Source: Crickella sp963642455 (GTDB taxonomy: Bacteria; Bacillota; Clostridia; Peptostreptococcales; Anaerovoracaceae). From it: DNA of 11,969 bases. The notes below the pieces were generated by a model. That model did no database searches. It was given only the letters and a program-made list of their open reading frames with translations, and was not told the origin of the DNA. The DNA is taken from positions 1-11,969 of the forward strand of contig CAVIGM010000036.1 in the NCBI GenBank assembly GCA_963642455.1, in the 5' to 3' direction. The translations under genes were made by a program, and so were the position numbers. The number at the start of each line of letters is the position of its first letter. Position 1 is the stretch's first letter. Positions 6,125 to 11,969 of this stretch are shown in pieces.

Positions 6125-7555
6125 TTATTTGCTGTACTTATTAAGAAGCTCGTTCTTCAAGTCATACAGATTCTGCGAAAGGTCAACCTTGTAGATTGGC
6201 GGATTCTCGAATCTTAGAGCCTCGTTCCAGAGCGTTCCGATCTGCTCCTTGCAATACTGCTTGATCTCGTCGATGCTTGGCGACTTGTAGACGCACTTTC
6301 CTCTCTCGAAAATCGGCACGAGAAGCTCGCGAACCTCGAAGTTGTATAGCTTCTTTCTTTTCCATGTTGCGTTAGGGTCGAAAATCTCGAAGGTCTCGCC
6401 GCTTGGCATTGGTTCGTCGCTAAGTGCAATCAGGTCAGCCATGGCTTTGCCGTGGTCTGCTCCGTAGAAACGATATACCTTCTTGAAGCCTGGATTTGTA
6501 ATCTTGCCGACGTTCTCGGAAATCTTCATCTTCGGAATCATCTCGCCGTCTCGCTCGATTCCCGCCAGCTTATATACTCCGCCAAAGACAGGATCGCTCT
6601 TCGCGGTGATAAGTCTCTCGCCGACACCGAAGGAGTTAATCTGCGCGCCTTCGAGGAGCACCTCTCTGATGATGAATTCGTCGAGCGAATTCGAAATTAC
6701 AATCGAGCAATCCTCAAGACCGTTCGCATCAAGAATCTCACGGGTTTTCTTAGTAAGATATGTAATATCGCCCGAGTCAATGCGCACGCCCATATTGGTA
6801 GGCTTAAGTTCCTTGAAAACCTTGATGGCATTTGGAAGGCCCGACTCAAGAACATTATACGTGTCTATCAGCAGGGTTGCGTTATCTGGATAGAGCCTTG
6901 CATATTCATAGAAAGCCTCATATTCTGTATCGAAGGACTGTATCCAGCTGTGAGCCATTGTTCCGAGGGCCTTAACGCCATAATCTCTATCCGCAATCGC
7001 ACAAGCTGTTCCGATGCAGCCACCGATATATGCAGCCCTTGCGCCCATTACCGCAGCCGCCGTGCCCTGAGCTCTTCTTGTTCCGAACTCCATTACCGGA
7101 CGGCCCTGAGCCGCTCTGACGATTCTGTTGGCCTTGGTTGCGATAAGGCTCTGGTGGTTAATCGTGAGAAGTATCATCGTCTCGACGAACTGCGCCTGAA
7201 TCAGAGGACCTTTTACAATAACGATTGGCTCTCTTGGAAAAATCGGTGTGCCCTCAGGCACTGCCCATACGTCGCACTTGAACTCGAAGGTCCGCAGGTA
7301 TTCGAGGAATTCCTCGCAAAAGCAGCCCTTGCTTCTGAGGTATTCGATGTCCTCGTCAGAGAAGTGCAAATTGTCAAGATAGTCAATCAGCTGGTCAACG
7401 CCTGCCATAATGGCAAAGCCACCGTCGTCTGGAATTTCTCTGAAAAACATATCGAAAACGGCTTCGCTGTCTCTGATATTCGACTGGAAATAGCCGTTAG
7501 CCATTGTGATTTCGTAGAAATCGGTCAGTATAGTAAAGTTGTATTCGTTCTTCAT
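6125..7555 (-). CDS. pncB: Nicotinate phosphoribosyltransferase
   Basis: The enzyme makes nicotinate mononucleotide from nicotinate and PRPP with ATP hydrolysis, the entry step of the Preiss-Handler NAD salvage route, in the cytoplasm. The protein has 476 residues, normal for the long Gram-positive form. It begins with LTDFYEITMANGY (10-22), typical of the family. It carries EFGTRRAQ (156-163), GTMAHSWI (198-205) with His202 as the expected phosphorylated histidine, and VRIDSGD (257-263) of the phosphate-binding barrel. GGAGACC lies shortly before the ATG, inside the 11-nt gap to the gene upstream, so the two are co-transcribed and perhaps coupled. ssrA follows downstream. Its link to the two small membrane proteins upstream is not explained by a known pathway. 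Confidence 0.96.
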   Translation of the reverse strand: MKNEYNFTILTDFYEITMANGYFQSNIRDSEAVFDMFFREIPDDGGFAIMAGVDQLIDYLDNLHFSDEDIEYLRSKGCFCEEFLEYLRTFEFKCDVWAVPEGTPIFPREPIVIVKGPLIQAQFVETMILLTINHQSLIATKANRIVRAAQGRPVMEFGTRRAQGTAAAVMGARAAYIGGCIGTACAIADRDYGVKALGTMAHSWIQSFDTEYEAFYEYARLYPDNATLLIDTYNVLESGLPNAIKVFKELKPTNMGVRIDSGDITYLTKKTREILDANGLEDCSIVISNSLDEFIIREVLLEGAQINSFGVGERLITAKSDPVFGGVYKLAGIERDGEMIPKMKISENVGKITNPGFKKVYRFYGADHGKAMADLIALSDEPMPSGETFEIFDPNATWKRKKLYNFEVRELLVPIFERGKCVYKSPSIDEIKQYCKEQIGTLWNEALRFENPPIYKVDLSQNLYDLKNELLNKYSK

Positions 7556-7566
7556 GGCTGGTCTCC

Positions 7567-7860
7567 TTATCCTACTGCATTCTCTGAAGAGGATTCGTCT
7601 TCAGAAGCCGTATCATCTGAGCTACTCTCTGCATCAGCGTCTGCGTCGGCATCGGTGTCAGCCTCTGAGCTGCTGTCCTCGCTTGCTGTTTGCTCCTCTA
7701 CTTGAGTCTGCTCGGTCTTTGCCTGCTCGGCTGCGACCTTGTCAGGATAATCAAGAATAACCATAATTCTCCATCCGATAACACCGATTGCAAGCAGTAT
7801 AATGATGACTGCAAGCAGTATGTCGTTGCTATCGTGGAAGAAATCTTTAATGCCCTTCAT
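7567..7860 (-). CDS. Small membrane protein with acidic Ser/Asp/Glu/Ala tail
   Basis: I do not recognise a family. The 97-residue product has a short N-terminus (MKGIKDFFHDSNDI), one strong transmembrane helix at about 14-36, and a low-complexity acidic tail of about 55 residues with the run TDADADADAE. By charge the N-terminus would be inside and the tail outside, but this is not certain. The start at 7860-7858 is chosen because AGGAG stands 6-7 nt upstream. An ORF beginning at 7905 would only add a basic extension from the repeat region. The stop codon is 11 nt before pncB and overlaps its ribosome binding region (TAAGGAGACC). The gene upstream encodes another single-helix protein, so the three genes form a likely operon. 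Confidence 0.75.
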   Translation of the reverse strand: MKGIKDFFHDSNDILLAVIIILLAIGVIGWRIMVILDYPDKVAAEQAKTEQTQVEEQTASEDSSSEADTDADADADAESSSDDTASEDESSSENAVG

Positions 7861-7885
7861 TTGCTTCTCCTTGTGTGTATGGTCT

Positions 7886-7963
7886 TGATTCGCGCGTCTT
7901 CGCACTTATTTCGACGAATTTCGCGCGTCTTCGCACTTTCTCGCATTTTTTCGACGAAATTCG
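7886..7963 (-). repeat. Phased 10-nt CGAA repeat array
   Basis: On the minus strand CGAA or CGAG recurs eight times; on the plus strand the last base of each TTCG/CTCG lies at 7892, 7902, 7913, 7923, 7933, 7943, 7953 and 7963. The spacing is 10 nt throughout with one 11. A 19-nt direct repeat, TTCGCGCGTCTTCGCACTT, at 7889-7907 and 7920-7938 is part of it. The array fills the gap between the stop of the 164-residue protein and the leader of the acidic-tail protein. Confidence 0.85.
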
Positions 7964-7965
7964 CG

Positions 7966-8460
7966 CTATTTGTCCTTTGTCGTTTTTCTTACGAAGGTAT
8001 ATTTGATACCGCTGTCCTCAAATTGTATCTTGTTCTTGCCCTTCTTGACAAATTCAATCGCGTTGCCGTTTACTTCCGCATCCTCGCCCACGAACTTGAA
8101 GCCCTTCTCGGTAGGAACCCATTTACCATTAACCTTGCTCTCGCCAGAAGTTATAGTGCAGTTGCCCTTAGCCTTGAGCTTGACGCTGAATTCCTCATAC
8201 ATACTCTCAATATCTATTGTCGTGCCATCTACCACGCAGCTTGACGCGGTCCACTTGCCAATCAGTCCGCTGTTAGTATAGCGACCGAAGAACATCCAGT
8301 AGGCCACAAAAGCTCCCGCCAGAATCACGAGCACAAGAAGAGTTATCAGAATCTTCTTTCTCTTTGCCTTCTTTCTTGCTTCAAGCTGAAGCATCGCCTT
8401 TGTGTATTTTCGAGTCTTTGGCTTAATATCCTTAAGCTCCTCCGGCACTTTCTTACTCAT
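7966..8460 (-). CDS. Membrane-anchored protein with lipocalin-like beta domain
   Basis: This 164-residue protein has a basic, charged cytoplasmic N-terminus (about 1-36), one transmembrane helix (about 37-58) and an extracytoplasmic domain of about 100 residues. The domain starts with GLIGKWTASS (65-74) and alternates short strands with turns such as NGKWVPTEKGFKF, which recalls the lipocalin-like or similar small beta-barrel domains common in clostridial membrane proteins. The exact family and function are not known to me. AAGGAAG lies about 11 nt before the ATG. It is the first gene of the probable unit with the acidic-tail protein and pncB; a phased repeat array and an extended -10 promoter lie upstream. 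Confidence 0.78.
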   Translation of the reverse strand: MSKKVPEELKDIKPKTRKYTKAMLQLEARKKAKRKKILITLLVLVILAGAFVAYWMFFGRYTNSGLIGKWTASSCVVDGTTIDIESMYEEFSVKLKAKGNCTITSGESKVNGKWVPTEKGFKFVGEDAEVNGNAIEFVKKGKNKIQFEDSGIKYTFVRKTTKDK

Positions 8461-8505
8461 TAATATGATTCTTCCTTTCTGTGCTTCGATCTTTCCTTAT
8501 CATCT

Positions 8506-8581
8506 TAAGCATATCCTAAGTTTGCTCTAAGCGTGCACTAAGTTTGCCCCAAGCATATCCAAAGATGCACTAAGTATTGTA
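8506..8581 (-). repeat. Phased 11-nt TTAG repeat array in leader
   Basis: In plus-strand form the units begin TAAG, TAAG, TAAG, TAAG, CAAG, AAAG, TAAG at 8506, 8517, 8528, 8539, 8550, 8561 and 8571, with spacing of 11 nt and one of 10. Units 1 and 5 are TAAGCATATCC and CAAGCATATCC, units 2 and 4 TAAGTTTGCTC and TAAGTTTGCCC. This suggests a duplicated higher-order block of 44 nt. On the transcribed minus strand the heads read CTTAG. The array lies between the glycosyltransferase stop and the ribosome binding site of the 164-residue protein. Confidence 0.85.
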
Positions 8582-8584
8582 CCA
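8576..8584 (-). promoter_or_regulatory. Extended -10 promoter of the pncB-containing unit
   Basis: TGGTACAAT on the minus strand is an extended -10 element (TG, one base, then five of six consensus bases). No good -35 lies 17 nt upstream; a TTGACG nearby is too close. Transcription would start inside the repeat array. Confidence 0.4.
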
Positions 8585-8594
8585 CAAAACCCCG

Positions 8595-9749
8595 TCAATA
8601 TAAATAATTGCAAGTATCTATTATATGCCTGTATCTTTCTACAACCTCATCTATCACCACATCCCAAGAAACGGGAATGGTGTTTTTGGCTGCACTTCCA
8701 AGCCTGACAGCTGTGTCTGGATTGCTCAGAAAATCCTTCAGCACCTCAAACATGCTCTCTGTTGTGTCCTCGCATAGCAGGCCGTTTTCCTTATCCTTAA
8801 TGCATTCGCTCGGCGCGCTTCCACCGACAACAACCGAGGCGGTCCTTGCGTTTGCGGCCTCTCTAACGACCATTGAATATGTGTCATATAAGGATGGAAA
8901 AACAAATAAATCCGCAAGGGCGTATAAGCCACTTAGCAGGTCTTCGTCCTGAATGTGTCCTGTCAGCAGGGTCTCTTCCTCTATGCCCAGAGCCTTCACT
9001 TCGTGTCTGATCTCGTCTTCGTGCGGGCCTTTTCCTGCAAGCACCAGCTGGAATTTAATATTTTCTTTTTTCAATAGAGCGCAAGATTCTATAATGCGCC
9101 TGATATTCTTCTTCCAATTCATTTGGCCGACATACAGCAGGACCGGGTCGAAGCTCAGATTGAAATGTCCTCTCGCCTTCATAGCCAAGCTGTAATCAAC
9201 ATCCTTGATATCCATGCCGTTTCCGATTATTTGAATTGGCTTTGTGTAGCCGTACGACCTCAAGGTCTCGGCGGAATTCTCGCTGACGGTCCAGACCTCA
9301 TCGCACTTATCGTAGAAATTGATCAGGACATCCGTGCCGAATTTGGCCAAATGCTTCGAGCCAGTGATTTGCAGGAAGTCGTCATAGTATTTAGAATGAA
9401 ACGATCCAACAAGCGGAACATTGTGATTCTTGGCATATTTGACGGCCTCTACGCCTGCAACGAAAGGCGTATGAACATGAACGATTTCAAAATCGGCCAT
9501 TTCCAACCTCTTGTCATAATGCGCATCCAGAATCGGTATTCCGGCATTGTAGGCGGTCATCGGCACGGTCGAGCTATAATAGTCGATAATGTCGAAAGGG
9601 TATTTGCCCCTGTATCCCATGTCCTCCATTGGCACAATTGCGCTTACCTCGTGGCCCTTGGCGCCCAGAGTCTGACAGTAGTTGTATACGACTCTTCCCA
9701 CGCCATCAACTATTGGCAGAAACGAATCCGAAAATTGCCCTATTTTCAT
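8595..9749 (-). CDS. GT4-family glycosyltransferase (glycolipid type)
   Basis: This 384-residue GT-B fold enzyme transfers a sugar from a nucleotide donor. The start MKIGQFSDSFLPIVDGV is typical of the bacterial group that includes diacylglycerol glucosyltransferases. HVHTPF (91-96) and GSFHSKYYDDF (115-125) follow in the acceptor domain. The donor domain has YVGQMNWKKNI (206-216), LVLAGKGP (235-242) and the family's E-x7-E region, here Asp289 to Glu297 in YDTYSMVVREA, so the first acid is Asp. The length is normal. By resemblance it probably glycosylates a membrane lipid at the inner face, but acceptor and sugar are not proven. A strong AGGAGGGAG precedes the ATG. The assembly gap begins 40 nt upstream, so its promoter or an upstream partner is hidden. 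Confidence 0.88.
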   Translation of the reverse strand: MKIGQFSDSFLPIVDGVGRVVYNYCQTLGAKGHEVSAIVPMEDMGYRGKYPFDIIDYYSSTVPMTAYNAGIPILDAHYDKRLEMADFEIVHVHTPFVAGVEAVKYAKNHNVPLVGSFHSKYYDDFLQITGSKHLAKFGTDVLINFYDKCDEVWTVSENSAETLRSYGYTKPIQIIGNGMDIKDVDYSLAMKARGHFNLSFDPVLLYVGQMNWKKNIRRIIESCALLKKENIKFQLVLAGKGPHEDEIRHEVKALGIEEETLLTGHIQDEDLLSGLYALADLFVFPSLYDTYSMVVREAANARTASVVVGGSAPSECIKDKENGLLCEDTTESMFEVLKDFLSNPDTAVRLGSAAKNTIPVSWDVVIDEVVERYRHIIDTCNYLY

Positions 9750-9789
9750 GCCTTCTCCCTCCTGTAAATCTTTCTATGTTCTTCTCGAT

Positions 9790-9918
9790 NNNNNNNNNNN
9801 NNNNNNNNNNNNNNNNNNNNNNNNNNNNNNNNNNNNNNNNNNNNNNNNNNNNNNNNNNNNNNNNNNNNNNNNNNNNNNNNNNNNNNNNNNNNNNNNNNNN
9901 NNNNNNNNNNNNNNNNNN
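9790..9918. other. Assembly gap (129 N)
   Basis: The bases are undetermined. The gap lies between the phosphoribosyltransferase stop and the glycosyltransferase start, both on the minus strand. The true length may differ, and a terminator, promoter or repeat array could be inside. Repeat collapse is one possible cause, given the arrays found in other intergenic gaps. Confidence 0.95.
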
Positions 9919-9946
9919 TCTCGACGCGTCTACCACATGTATCGCC

Positions 9947-10495
9947 TTAGGCGATGGTGCCGTCTGCGTTAAAGAGTGGCAGGTACTCGAGGAAGATAAT
10001 ATCCTCTCTATCTGCCGCCTCACCCTCGGCAAGAACAGCCATTTTTGCAACGATATTACCATTAACAGCATTGACAAGCTTCTCGATAGCCGCAAGCGAC
10101 TCGCCCGTTGAGATTACATCATCAACGATGAGAACCTTCTTGCCCTCAAGCTGCTCCTTCTCGTCTTTTCCGATGCAAAGGCTCTGAATGTGGTCAGTTG
10201 TAATGGAATTAACCTGAACCTTTACGATGTCCTGCATGTAGAGCTTCTCGCCCTTGCGCGCAACGATGTAAGGCTTGCCCGACTGACGAGCCATCTCGTA
10301 TGCCAAAGGAATGCCCTTGCTCTCCGCCGTGATGAGAATATCAAAGTCTGGCGCCTCCTTCAGCAGGGCCTCTGCACATGCAACTGTAATCTCAACATCG
10401 TTGAACATGATAAAACCCGCGATATACAGATCCTCGGAAACTGAACAAAGTGGCAAATGTCTTTCCAGTCCTGCAATAGTCATCTTGTAATCCAT
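9947..10495 (-). CDS. Adenine phosphoribosyltransferase-like protein (type I PRTase)
   Basis: This 182-residue cytoplasmic protein has the fold that joins PRPP to a purine base. The PRPP-binding loop VLIVDDVISTGES (121-133) is intact, and the hood and core regions ITAESKGIPLAYEMAR (55-70) and YIVARKGEKLYMQ (76-88) match the adenine/xanthine phosphoribosyltransferase group. It would recycle a free purine to its nucleotide. I cannot tell whether the substrate is adenine, another base, or whether it is a PurR-like regulator, so no gene symbol is given. AGGAGG lies upstream of the ATG. It follows the sortase gene on the same strand with about 90 nt of AT-rich repeats between. The stop codon TAA sits in the loop of a 6-bp hairpin (9941-9955). 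Confidence 0.85.
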   Translation of the reverse strand: MDYKMTIAGLERHLPLCSVSEDLYIAGFIMFNDVEITVACAEALLKEAPDFDILITAESKGIPLAYEMARQSGKPYIVARKGEKLYMQDIVKVQVNSITTDHIQSLCIGKDEKEQLEGKKVLIVDDVISTGESLAAIEKLVNAVNGNIVAKMAVLAEGEAADREDIIFLEYLPLFNADGTIA

Positions 10496-10527
10496 AACTG
10501 TCCTCCTGATTCTTTTGATATTATTTT

Positions 10528-10602
10528 CTAAATTATTTTCTGAGATATTTGCTAACGATTATCTAACGATTATTTTCTAATTATTATCTAATTATTATTG
10601 TT
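10528..10602 (-). repeat. AT-rich TTAG repeat array between sortase and PRTase genes
   Basis: On the minus strand TTAG or TCAG heads recur; in plus-strand form CTAA/CTGA begins at 10528, 10540, 10552, 10563, 10577 and 10588, with spacing of 12, 12, 11, 14 and 11 nt. TTAGAAAATAAT is partly conserved between units. The array begins at the sortase stop codon and continues to the ribosome binding site of the next gene. AT-richness makes some periodicity easy to obtain by chance. No terminator is visible here. Confidence 0.6.
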
Positions 10603-11385
10603 AAGCTTGAGTTGAATTAGCTCAGCCTTCTTGATTTCCTTCTCCGTCCACGGAACGAGCTTCCCGACGAGTATGTATCTTGCCCCTTCGTATTCGTAAG
10701 CGCAGGTGCTAAGTAAAACCAGTTTGTCCTCGGTCGTCCATTCCACGTCGGTGCCGTACTTCAGGCTGCTCCGAACAATGCGGTCATAGCTTGCTGCGTC
10801 CTGATTCATAAGATAAATGTCCGCGTCGTCCTTGCAGTGAATGAAGCCAACAACTTCCATATGGTATTTCGCACTCGGCGTGATAAGTTCGAGCCTCCCA
10901 TGCTCTTTTGCATAATCCGAATCCCGGAATTTCTTCAGCGCTCCAAACATGCTGCCGTCCTTCATGTTGTGCCCGTATATCATGGTGTTGAAGCTTGCAA
11001 AAGGCGCCACGATTCGGTAATCAACAAACAAGGTGCCCGCCGCTCCGTAGCTACCGTCGAACTTGGTCTTAAGGTAGCCGCTGTTGTCGCCGCCTTTAAC
11101 AATCGGATAATTGATCTTGCTGTCTTCGAAGTAAATCCAAGCCACAATATCCGGATTCACCTCCGCCAGCTTGTCGAAGTCGATTACCCCCGTGAACTGA
11201 GTCGCATTGGCAATCTTTGAAATCTTATCGTAAGAATCCTGATCCTTGTAGTAGCCGCTTATAATCTCCACGATCTTCACCATCGCAAAAATTTCCACGA
11301 AAATAAAGACGATCAATAGGAGATTCAAGATCTTTCTTTTCTTGCTCTTAGGCTTTCTTTTTTTCTTGCTTTTCTTTCTGGCCAT
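10588..11385 (-). CDS. Class B sortase
   Basis: This membrane-anchored cysteine transpeptidase cuts sorting signals between Thr and Gly and attaches surface proteins to the cell wall. The 265 residues comprise a very basic N-terminus (MARKKSKKKRKPKSKKRK), a transmembrane helix (about 19-43) and an external catalytic domain. Catalytic His139 lies in MIYGHNM, Cys228 in LLSTCAYEY and Arg236 in GARYILVGKL. The LSTC motif, the long N-terminal helix region and VDYRIVAPF are typical of class B rather than A, C or D. A candidate substrate with SPSTG is encoded at 1399-2082. The ribosome binding site is weak (ATAGAG). The promoter is probably the minus-strand TATAAT at 11490-11495, which faces away from the neighbouring gene. 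Confidence 0.93.
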   Translation of the reverse strand: MARKKSKKKRKPKSKKRKILNLLLIVFIFVEIFAMVKIVEIISGYYKDQDSYDKISKIANATQFTGVIDFDKLAEVNPDIVAWIYFEDSKINYPIVKGGDNSGYLKTKFDGSYGAAGTLFVDYRIVAPFASFNTMIYGHNMKDGSMFGALKKFRDSDYAKEHGRLELITPSAKYHMEVVGFIHCKDDADIYLMNQDAASYDRIVRSSLKYGTDVEWTTEDKLVLLSTCAYEYEGARYILVGKLVPWTEKEIKKAELIQLKLNNNN

Positions 11386-11392
11386 ACTCTAT

Positions 11393-11455
11393 TTCGTTAA
11401 TTGCGTTCGCGATGATTTCTCGCTGCGATTTCGAATGCGTGCGCAGCAGCTGCGC
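11393..11455 (-). repeat. CGAA repeats and hairpin in the sortase leader
   Basis: On the minus strand CGAA or CGAG recurs with spacing of 11, 13 and 13 nt; in plus-strand form TTCG/CTCG ends at 11396, 11409, 11422 and 11433. A 6-bp hairpin (GCGCAG, loop CAG, CTGCGC) lies at 11441-11455. This is a weaker and less regular version of the array at 7886-7963. Confidence 0.4.
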
Positions 11456-11489
11456 TTCCCCTGCGGGCAAGTCACAGCTTGGCATTATG

Positions 11490-11524
11490 ATTATAACACT
11501 TTTCATAGAAAAAAGTAGTATAAT
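11490..11524. promoter_or_regulatory. Overlapping divergent promoters in a palindrome
   Basis: A minus-strand TATAAT (11490-11495) for the sortase and a plus-strand TATAAT (11519-11524) for the phosphohexomutase-like gene face outward, 23 bp apart. The whole segment is an imperfect palindrome: ATTATA, two bases, ACTTTTC on one side and GAAAAAAGT, two bases, TATAAT on the other. Neither promoter has a good -35 box at the usual spacing, so an activator or sigma variant may be needed. Confidence 0.6.
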
Positions 11525-11571
11525 GAGTTAACGATTTTTGTTGCTAATTGTCAAGCCTCGGAGGATAGAAA

Positions 11572-11969
11572 ATGAGCATTAAGGATTTAGAAGCAGCAAA
11601 TAACTTTGCTGGAATTTCAAGCGAAATCGACGCTGGCGCAATAGCCTCGGCCTTCGTGCAGTGGCTTGCACCAAAGGCAGGCAAGAACTTTTACTCTTTG
11701 AATATTTGCATAGGCTACGATTCACCCGAGGCGGAAGAACTTGCCCTCGGCCTCAAGAAAGGAATCTCCATGATGAGCGCCCATTCGTCAGACGCAGGCC
11801 TTTCGGTCGTGCCTGCTCTTGCGGCCTCGGTTCTAATGCCTTACTACGAATTCGACGCCGCAATAATGATAGCTCGCAGGGCCAATATCGACAGGGAGCA
11901 AATTCTCGTGGATGAGGCGAGCCTCTTGCAGTTGCAGAACGAGCAACTTAATGAGCACACTGGCGAGCA
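11572..11969 (+). CDS. Divergent phosphohexomutase-like protein, N-terminal part
   Basis: The reading frame is open from ATG 11572 to the window edge (132 codons). GGAGG stands 7 nt before the ATG. The order of elements follows domain 1 of phosphomannomutase/phosphoglucomutase enzymes: GISSEIDAGAIASAFVQWL resembles the first helix, CIGYDSPEAEELALGLKKG the GRDSR region, DAGLSVVPALAASVL the GLxxTPA region, and EFDAAIMIARRAN the place of the GIMITASHNP phosphoserine loop. Key residues differ: GRDSR reads GYDSP and TASHNP reads ARRANI, so the phosphorylated serine seems to be missing, and the usual N-terminal SDIRG is absent. If the match is right it is probably an inactive paralogue. The assignment rests on pattern order only, and the rest of the gene is outside the window. 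Confidence 0.5.
   Translation, partial: MSIKDLEAANNFAGISSEIDAGAIASAFVQWLAPKAGKNFYSLNICIGYDSPEAEELALGLKKGISMMSAHSSDAGLSVVPALAASVLMPYYEFDAAIMIARRANIDREQILVDEASLLQLQNEQLNEHTGE

Noticed and set aside
6452..7705. 417-codon plus-strand open frame
   Set aside because: It lies opposite pncB, whose product is a clear full-length family member; the plus-strand translation has no recognisable domain and no ribosome binding site.
7861..7905. N-terminal extension of the acidic-tail protein from 7905
   Set aside because: AGGAG correctly spaced before the ATG at 7860-7858 marks the internal start, and the extension runs into the repeat array.
7886..8581. CRISPR array
   Set aside because: The units are only 10-11 nt with variable sequence; there are no conserved 23-40 nt repeats with unique spacers and no cas genes.
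9123..9767. 214-codon plus-strand open frame
   Set aside because: It is the antisense shadow of the GT4 glycosyltransferase.
9706..10095. Open frames running through the N block
   Set aside because: They exist only because undetermined bases contain no stop codons.

Overview
The window looks like a chromosomal segment of a low-to-mid GC, Gram-positive anaerobe of the Clostridia (Bacillota). The evidence is a class B sortase with a protein carrying an SPSTG-type sorting signal, strong AGGAGG-like ribosome binding sites, intrinsic terminators, and a tmRNA tag (AKSNNNFALAA) of the kind seen in this group. A finer placement, for example near Mogibacterium or Anaerovoracaceae, is only an impression. 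A run of 129 N (9790-9918) marks an assembly gap.

Left part: a minus-strand prepilin-like gene with its own terminator diverges from a plus-strand pair, an SPSTG-anchored surface protein overlapped by one base by an MscS-type channel. The pair ends in a strong intrinsic terminator that abuts a convergent MFS transporter. The MFS gene has a good promoter, but a complete intrinsic terminator lies between promoter and gene, so attenuation is likely. Upstream on the same strand is a short-chain dehydrogenase with a palindromic operator-like site between its promoter and start codon.

Middle: ssrA (tmRNA, minus strand, 354 nt) with its own terminator, followed by the C-terminal remnant of a DUF4143-type ATPase. 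Upstream of ssrA is a probable three-gene minus-strand unit: a membrane-anchored beta-domain protein, a small membrane protein with an acidic Ser/Asp/Glu/Ala tail, and nicotinate phosphoribosyltransferase (NAD salvage). A GT4 glycosyltransferase, probably for membrane glycolipid, precedes them.

Right part: beyond the gap are an adenine-phosphoribosyltransferase-like protein and a class B sortase. The sortase diverges from a partial, divergent phosphohexomutase-like gene across a compact palindromic promoter region.

The most unusual signal is between the genes. Most intergenic leaders are filled with degenerate tandem units of about 10-12 nt that share a four-base head on the transcribed strand (TTAG at three loci, CGAA at two or three, TTGCG at one), each locus with its own sequence. 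Several arrays start exactly at the upstream stop codon and end at the next ribosome binding site or promoter. They resemble no standard element that I recognise, and their spacing is close to one helical turn.
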